Below are positions 60,782-64,000 of a DNA stretch of 64,000 nucleotides, in pieces (position 1 is the first letter of the stretch; each line of letters begins with the position of its first letter). Origin of the DNA: Kineococcus sp. NBC_00420 (GTDB lineage: Bacteria > Actinomycetota > Actinomycetes > Actinomycetales > Kineococcaceae). The position numbers and the translations under genes are program-made. Under the pieces are notes generated by a model. It did not search any database. It was not told where the DNA came from and worked only from the letters and a program-made list of their open reading frames with translations. The stretch spans positions 124,001 to 188,000 of the forward strand of contig NZ_CP107930.1 of NCBI RefSeq assembly GCF_036021035.1, read 5' to 3'.

Positions 60782-62083
60782 ATGCCCCGGTTCCACACCA
60801 TCGACGTCTACCCCTACAGCGGCCACGTCGATCGACCGTGGAGCGAAGACGCCGACGCCGACGCGTTCGCCAAGACCGCCCGACGCGTGTGCGAGGCCTA
60901 CTCCCGGGCCCTGGCAGCGCAAGACCTGCACGGCAAGAACTCCACGCTCCTGCTGCACCTCGACCGCGTGAGCGAGGAGCACACCGCCGATCTCGACCAC
61001 GTGCACGTCGTCGTCGACACCGACCACCGCGAAGGTCCTGAATCCGCCCGCGTGACGCTGCCCGCCGGCGTCGCCGCCCTGAGCGCCCCAGCGCGGGCGC
61101 TCCTCGTCCTGGACGTCGTCCACGGCGCCGCTCTCCGTCTGGCCCAGGCGCGATCGATGGACGTCGCCCGGTTGGATCTGGTGCGCCAGGCCGTGCTGGG
61201 CGACGGGCTGAGGTTCCTCTGGTCCAGCGCGCCCAAGGTCAGCCCCGACCGGCGCCACCGGGCCAGCGTGCTCGTCGAACTGGCCGACGACGGCTTCGGT
61301 CGGTCCCGGATCCTGGTCCACCGCCGCGACGAGGGGGACCTCGTCGCGGTCTCGGACGAGCACCTGGCCTACTCCTCCAGCGAGGGATTCACCCGCGCCG
61401 CCACGACCTTGCGGTGGCTGGACTCGCAGACGGTGCAGCTGACGCCCTACTCGGACTGGCTCGACACCACCCGCGGCGCCGTGACGCTCACCCTCCCCGT
61501 CTCACCCAGCCCGTCGCTTCCGGTGGAACCGCCGCCGGTCGTCGAGGCCGTCACCGCGGACCTGCCCCGGCCTGCTGTGGTGGTCGAAGGACGCGGTTTC
61601 GATGCCCCGGAGGGCAACGAGTTCCCGCAGTGGATTCAGGGCGGTGCGCGGTTCTTCGTCGAAGGCTTCGACCTGTTCGGGTACGCCGAGTGCCTGGACG
61701 CCACGGTCGAGCTGATGGCCGCCGCACCCGATTGGAAACGGTGGTGGGAGTCGGGTGGGCAACCCGGTGTCGACCTCGTGGTCCACGTCCAGGCCCTCGA
61801 CGACGACCATGTCTGGCCCGCCGCGCTGCGCGACCCCCAGGCGGTGACGGCACGCCGTTTCACTGACCGCGTCGAGGTGCACTACCGCACGACGGCCCCG
61901 TCCCCTCAGGGTCCGCTGGAGCACGTGGCCGAGTGGGCTCGTCAGGACCTAGACCGCGCCGTCACCAAGCTCAGGAAGCGGTTCCGTTTGGCCCAGCAGC
62001 CAGACCTGCCGCACCTCAACGAGGCGCTACTTGGCGCGGCCCAGGCTCTCGCGGAGATCAGGGCCCGAAACATGACCGGATAG
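60782..62083 (+). CDS. Hypothetical protein, 433 aa
   Basis: The ATG at 60782 follows AGGAGG by 5 bp. The protein is soluble and looks two-part. Residues 1-230 include FHTIDVYPYSGHVDRPWSED, VLDVVHGAALRLAQARSMDV and GFGRSRILVHRRDEGDLVAV. A Pro-rich linker (SPSPSLPVEPPPVVE) leads to residues 260-433 with PQWIQGGARFFVEGFDLFGY, WKRWWESGGQPGVDLVVHVQ and RRFTDRVEVHYRTTAPSPQG. I recognise no family. The second half may be an immunity- or SMI1-like scaffold, but nothing proves it. Confidence 0.6.
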   Translation: MPRFHTIDVYPYSGHVDRPWSEDADADAFAKTARRVCEAYSRALAAQDLHGKNSTLLLHLDRVSEEHTADLDHVHVVVDTDHREGPESARVTLPAGVAALSAPARALLVLDVVHGAALRLAQARSMDVARLDLVRQAVLGDGLRFLWSSAPKVSPDRRHRASVLVELADDGFGRSRILVHRRDEGDLVAVSDEHLAYSSSEGFTRAATTLRWLDSQTVQLTPYSDWLDTTRGAVTLTLPVSPSPSLPVEPPPVVEAVTADLPRPAVVVEGRGFDAPEGNEFPQWIQGGARFFVEGFDLFGYAECLDATVELMAAAPDWKRWWESGGQPGVDLVVHVQALDDDHVWPAALRDPQAVTARRFTDRVEVHYRTTAPSPQGPLEHVAEWARQDLDRAVTKLRKRFRLAQQPDLPHLNEALLGAAQALAEIRARNMTG

Positions 62084-62111
62084 GCCAACTGCGACAACTG
62101 CGACGTGTCGG

Positions 62112-62140
62112 GACGTCACGGTCATCCCGCGATCCGGTGG
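62112..62140 (+). repeat. Dispersed repeat, box A copy
   Basis: GACGTCACGGTCATCCCGCG then ATCCGGTGG, between convergent gene ends. Confidence 0.8.
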
Positions 62141-62143
62141 ACG

Positions 62144-62512
62144 TCAAGACTGATAGACCTCGATGCCCTGCCTCTCACGAAAGGCACGAGAGTTGTCAGC
62201 CTCCATCCACCGCACCCGCCACTGCTCGCCGACGAAGACGAAGACACCACGATCAAAGTCGTCCAGAGTCGCCACCAGCTCCTGCCCGACCGTAATGAAG
62301 TCGCTGACCAGGTCGTCGTCCTCGAACCAGAGCCCTTCGAGCCGGTAGTGCGGGGCTGACCAGCCCCGCCACCACAGGTGCCCGCCCGTGCAGGTTCACC
62401 CGGTGTCGATGCGGCAGTACAGAACCGCCTGGCGGCCGTCCGCGTGCTGCAGGTGCGCTCCGCGGTCGCGACACGCCTCGACGCGTTCGTCACGCGGAGG
62501 TTTCTCCTGCAT
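62144..62512 (-). pseudogene. Small hypothetical gene with in-frame TGA
   Basis: From the ATG at 62512 the frame reads MQEKPPRDERVEACRDRGAH...AVLYCRIDTG, meets TGA at 62396-62398, then continues open and gene-like: LWWRGWSAPHYRLEGLWFED, DDLVSDFITVGQELVATLDD, FDRGVFVFVGEQWRVRWMEA to a stop at 62144. The second half has no good start of its own in that frame. A nonsense mutation, or an error, is likely. A GCGGGGCTG/CAGCCCCGC hairpin lies within it at 62350-62369. Confidence 0.45.
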
Positions 62513-62558
62513 CGGCGGCTTCCAAAACACCTGCCGATCTTGTCAGGAGACCTACCGG

Positions 62559-62861
62559 TCATCCCGCTGGCCGGGACGTCCGCCCACGCCCCCGACGAGC
62601 CCACAGCACCGCCCCGGTGACCCCCGCGGAAACGACCGCAGCCATCATCCACGGCAGAGCCGGCCACGCCGGAGGGTTGTCGTAGCTGCTGTCCGCGATC
62701 ACCGCGCTCTTCACCGTCCACACCACCAGCAACACCACGCTGAGCAGGTACAGCCCCACCGCCCACACGCTCCAGCAGCGCCATCGAACGGCAGCTAGCA
62801 CCGGCAACCCCAGAACGCCCAGGGCTACCAGCCCCGGACCGACAGTGTTGATCAATCCCAA
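62559..62861 (-). CDS. Small three-TM membrane protein ending in a dispersed repeat
   Basis: 100 residues. Segments INTVGPGLVALGVLGLPVLA, VWAVGLYLLSVVLLVVWTVK and MMAAVVSAGVTGAVLWARRG. The last codons (SRPAG and stop) are coded by a repeat copy reading GGTCATCCCGCTGGCCGGG at about 62557-62575, so the repeat supplies the stop codon. Family unknown. Confidence 0.5.
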   Translation of the reverse strand: MGLINTVGPGLVALGVLGLPVLAAVRWRCWSVWAVGLYLLSVVLLVVWTVKSAVIADSSYDNPPAWPALPWMMAAVVSAGVTGAVLWARRGRGRTSRPAG

Positions 62862-62957
62862 GGGTCAGCCCCTTGCCCCGACACGACCTGCACGTCCTCA
62901 CCATGGCAGGTGCAGCACGCGTCAACCGGCGATCTTGCCCTCCTGCACAGCTCCTTC

Positions 62958-63045
62958 GCTTCGGACACGTCCGGTCATCCCGCGGTGTGAGCGCTGTCGC
63001 CCCGGGGTTGGCGACGACCGGATCTGGCGATGACCGCGTGCACGA
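62958..63045 (+). repeat. Dispersed repeat, full A+B unit
   Basis: CCGGTCATCCCGCG at about 62970, GTGTGAGCGCTGTCGCCCCG, then GGTTGGCGACGACCGGATCT and GGCGATGACCG. This B box (GACCGGATCTGG) is the closest match to the flanks of the left recombinase element. Confidence 0.82.
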
Positions 63046-63053
63046 CGAGCGCG

Positions 63054-63068
63054 CCGATCACCCGCATA
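63054..63068. other. Solo recombinase-element end
   Basis: CCGATCACCCGCATA differs by one base from the CCGATCACCCACATA end of the two recombinase elements. It sits 10 bp beyond a full repeat unit, with no recombinase nearby in the window. It may be a footprint or remnant end. The rest of 63069-63262 shows no feature I can support. Confidence 0.5.
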
Positions 63069-63262
63069 TCCCGCCGTTCGCGATGGTGCTCGGCCAGGCG
63101 TCACACGGACGTGCTGCAGCCGAAGCGGCGGAGGTCCACGGCACAGGGAGCAGTGGCCTGATGTCTCCCTTCCTGCGACAGTCGCGACGTGACCAGCTAC
63201 GACAGACGTTGGTGGGGACGCCTTCGGGAGCCCGTGCTCTCCTCATCGTTGCGCTGTGAGCG

Positions 63263-64000
63263 ATGACGCTGGAGCAGCTGCGGTCTCGGCTGGGCATGTA
63301 CCTGTCCCGGCCTGGCGCGCAACACCTCGGTCACTCACCGGGGCTGCTGCAGGAGGTGAGCGGAGGGTGGGCCAGCAGCCTCTACACCTTCGACCTGCAC
63401 CGGAACGAGGAAAGCACTGCGCCCACGGTGCGCCTGGTGCTCAAGACCTACGCGCCGGACGAGGACGGACGCGCCCACGCCGTGCGGGAGTGGCAAGCCC
63501 TGCAGCGGCTGCGCGCCGTGGACTACCCGGTGCCCCGCGCGGTGCTGCTGGAGCCCGACGCCGACCACCTGGGGCGCCCGTTCGTCGTGATGGAGCACGT
63601 TGCGGGGGTGACCTTGTGGCAGGCTCATGAGGCCGCCGACCCGGGTACGCAGGCCCAGCTGGTGAGCGCGTTCACCGCTGCGCTGAGGGCGCTGCACGCC
63701 CTGGATCCCCGCCTGCTGGAACCGGCCGACACCGATCAGGGCGAGTTCGACTACGTCGAGCGTGAAGTTGCGGAGTTGCACCGCGACAGCGCCGGCGTGG
63801 TGCGGGTCGGGCTGTCCAACGTCCTGGGATGGCTGCGCGAACGCCGGCACCTGGTGCCCTGCCTGCGGCCGGTGATCCTGCACCGCGACTACCACCCGTG
63901 GAACGTGCTTGTGGACAGCTCCGGACGGCCTTGGGTGCTGGACTGGGACTGGCGGATCGGCGATCCCCGCTTCGACCTGGCCTGGACGTGCACGTTGATG
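63263..64000 (+). CDS. Phosphotransferase-family kinase, cut by window end
   Basis: An ATG at 63263 opens a frame that is still open at 64000 (about 246 residues seen). MTLEQLRSRLGMYLSRPGAQ starts it. The N-lobe has SSLYTFDLHRNEESTAPTVR then LVLKTYAP with the ATP-binding Lys, and RPFVVMEHVAGVTLWQ at the hinge. The catalytic loop is VILHRDYHPWNVLVDSSGRP (H-x-D-x4-N) and the metal site WVLDWDWRIGDPRFDLAWT. It is the third APH-like kinase in 28 kb. Substrate unknown. Confidence 0.88.
   Translation, partial: MTLEQLRSRLGMYLSRPGAQHLGHSPGLLQEVSGGWASSLYTFDLHRNEESTAPTVRLVLKTYAPDEDGRAHAVREWQALQRLRAVDYPVPRAVLLEPDADHLGRPFVVMEHVAGVTLWQAHEAADPGTQAQLVSAFTAALRALHALDPRLLEPADTDQGEFDYVEREVAELHRDSAGVVRVGLSNVLGWLRERRHLVPCLRPVILHRDYHPWNVLVDSSGRPWVLDWDWRIGDPRFDLAWTCTLM

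Noticed and set aside
1-64000. tRNA or rRNA genes
   Set aside because: No cloverleaf-like GGTTCGAATCC arm or rRNA sequence was noticed on either strand. A covariance scan would be needed to be certain.

Overview
High-GC actinobacterial DNA. The evidence is a DUF4193 protein, STAS/HATPase anti-sigma pieces, SdpI, PASTA and ECF-sigma proteins, many GTG starts and strong G/C third positions. Gene content resembles Kineosporiaceae such as Kineococcus, but this is an impression from the sequence and not a database result. The density of insertion sequences, broken genes, lone small proteins and dispersed repeats suggests an accessory region or secondary replicon. No rRNA, tRNA or CRISPR array was seen.

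Layout. 0-15.4 kb carries signalling genes: a DUF2254-like fragment, a small ORF framed by two MITE-like 140-bp repeats, a STAS antagonist and a HATPase anti-sigma-type kinase, two membrane GGDEF-EAL c-di-GMP proteins (one with a tenfold GHDA repeat inside its EAL domain), two methyl-accepting chemotaxis proteins, a RidA protein, an IS701-type IS with a frameshifted transposase, and a DUF4193 protein. 15.6-26.9 kb is one coherent unit. A LacI regulator reads away from a seven-gene minus-strand operon for an Opp-type solute-binding protein, a permease, a permease-ATPase fusion, an ATPase, a GH43 enzyme, a nucleoside-hydrolase-fold protein and a GH2 enzyme. A perfect 25-bp operator lies between them. 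Together they should import a plant-type oligosaccharide or glycoside and cleave it in the cytoplasm.

26.9-31.5 kb is an IS graveyard. An ISAs1-family IS sits in an unknown gene with a 10-bp target duplication and is itself split by an intact IS1380-family IS with a 4-bp duplication. A second, broken IS1380-type transposase follows and truncates a membrane-protein gene. 31.8-35.6 kb holds a HEPN-like protein and a HicA/HicB-type toxin-antitoxin pair. The pair is driven from a perfect 45-bp palindrome that forms promoters in both directions, with a frameshifted HTH gene on the other side.

35.8-64 kb is a mosaic of small single genes: three phosphotransferases, NUDIX, GNAT, alpha/beta hydrolase, HAD, a P-loop kinase, an ECF sigma factor with a coupled membrane protein, SdpI, a GvpU-like protein, lipoprotein and membrane proteins. 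Between them lie many copies of one dispersed repeat (core CACGGTCATCCCGCGG), all in the same strand orientation as far as I could read. Two 2.5-kb elements, each with two tyrosine recombinases between short inverted ends, face each other around three small membrane-protein genes, and both appear to sit inside copies of that repeat. An IS256-family IS lies at 59.3-60.7 kb.

The most unusual items are the strand-polarised repeat family together with the paired two-recombinase elements that interrupt it, the cytidine-deaminase-like/ASCH fusion with an altered zinc ligand, and the palindromic hicAB promoter.
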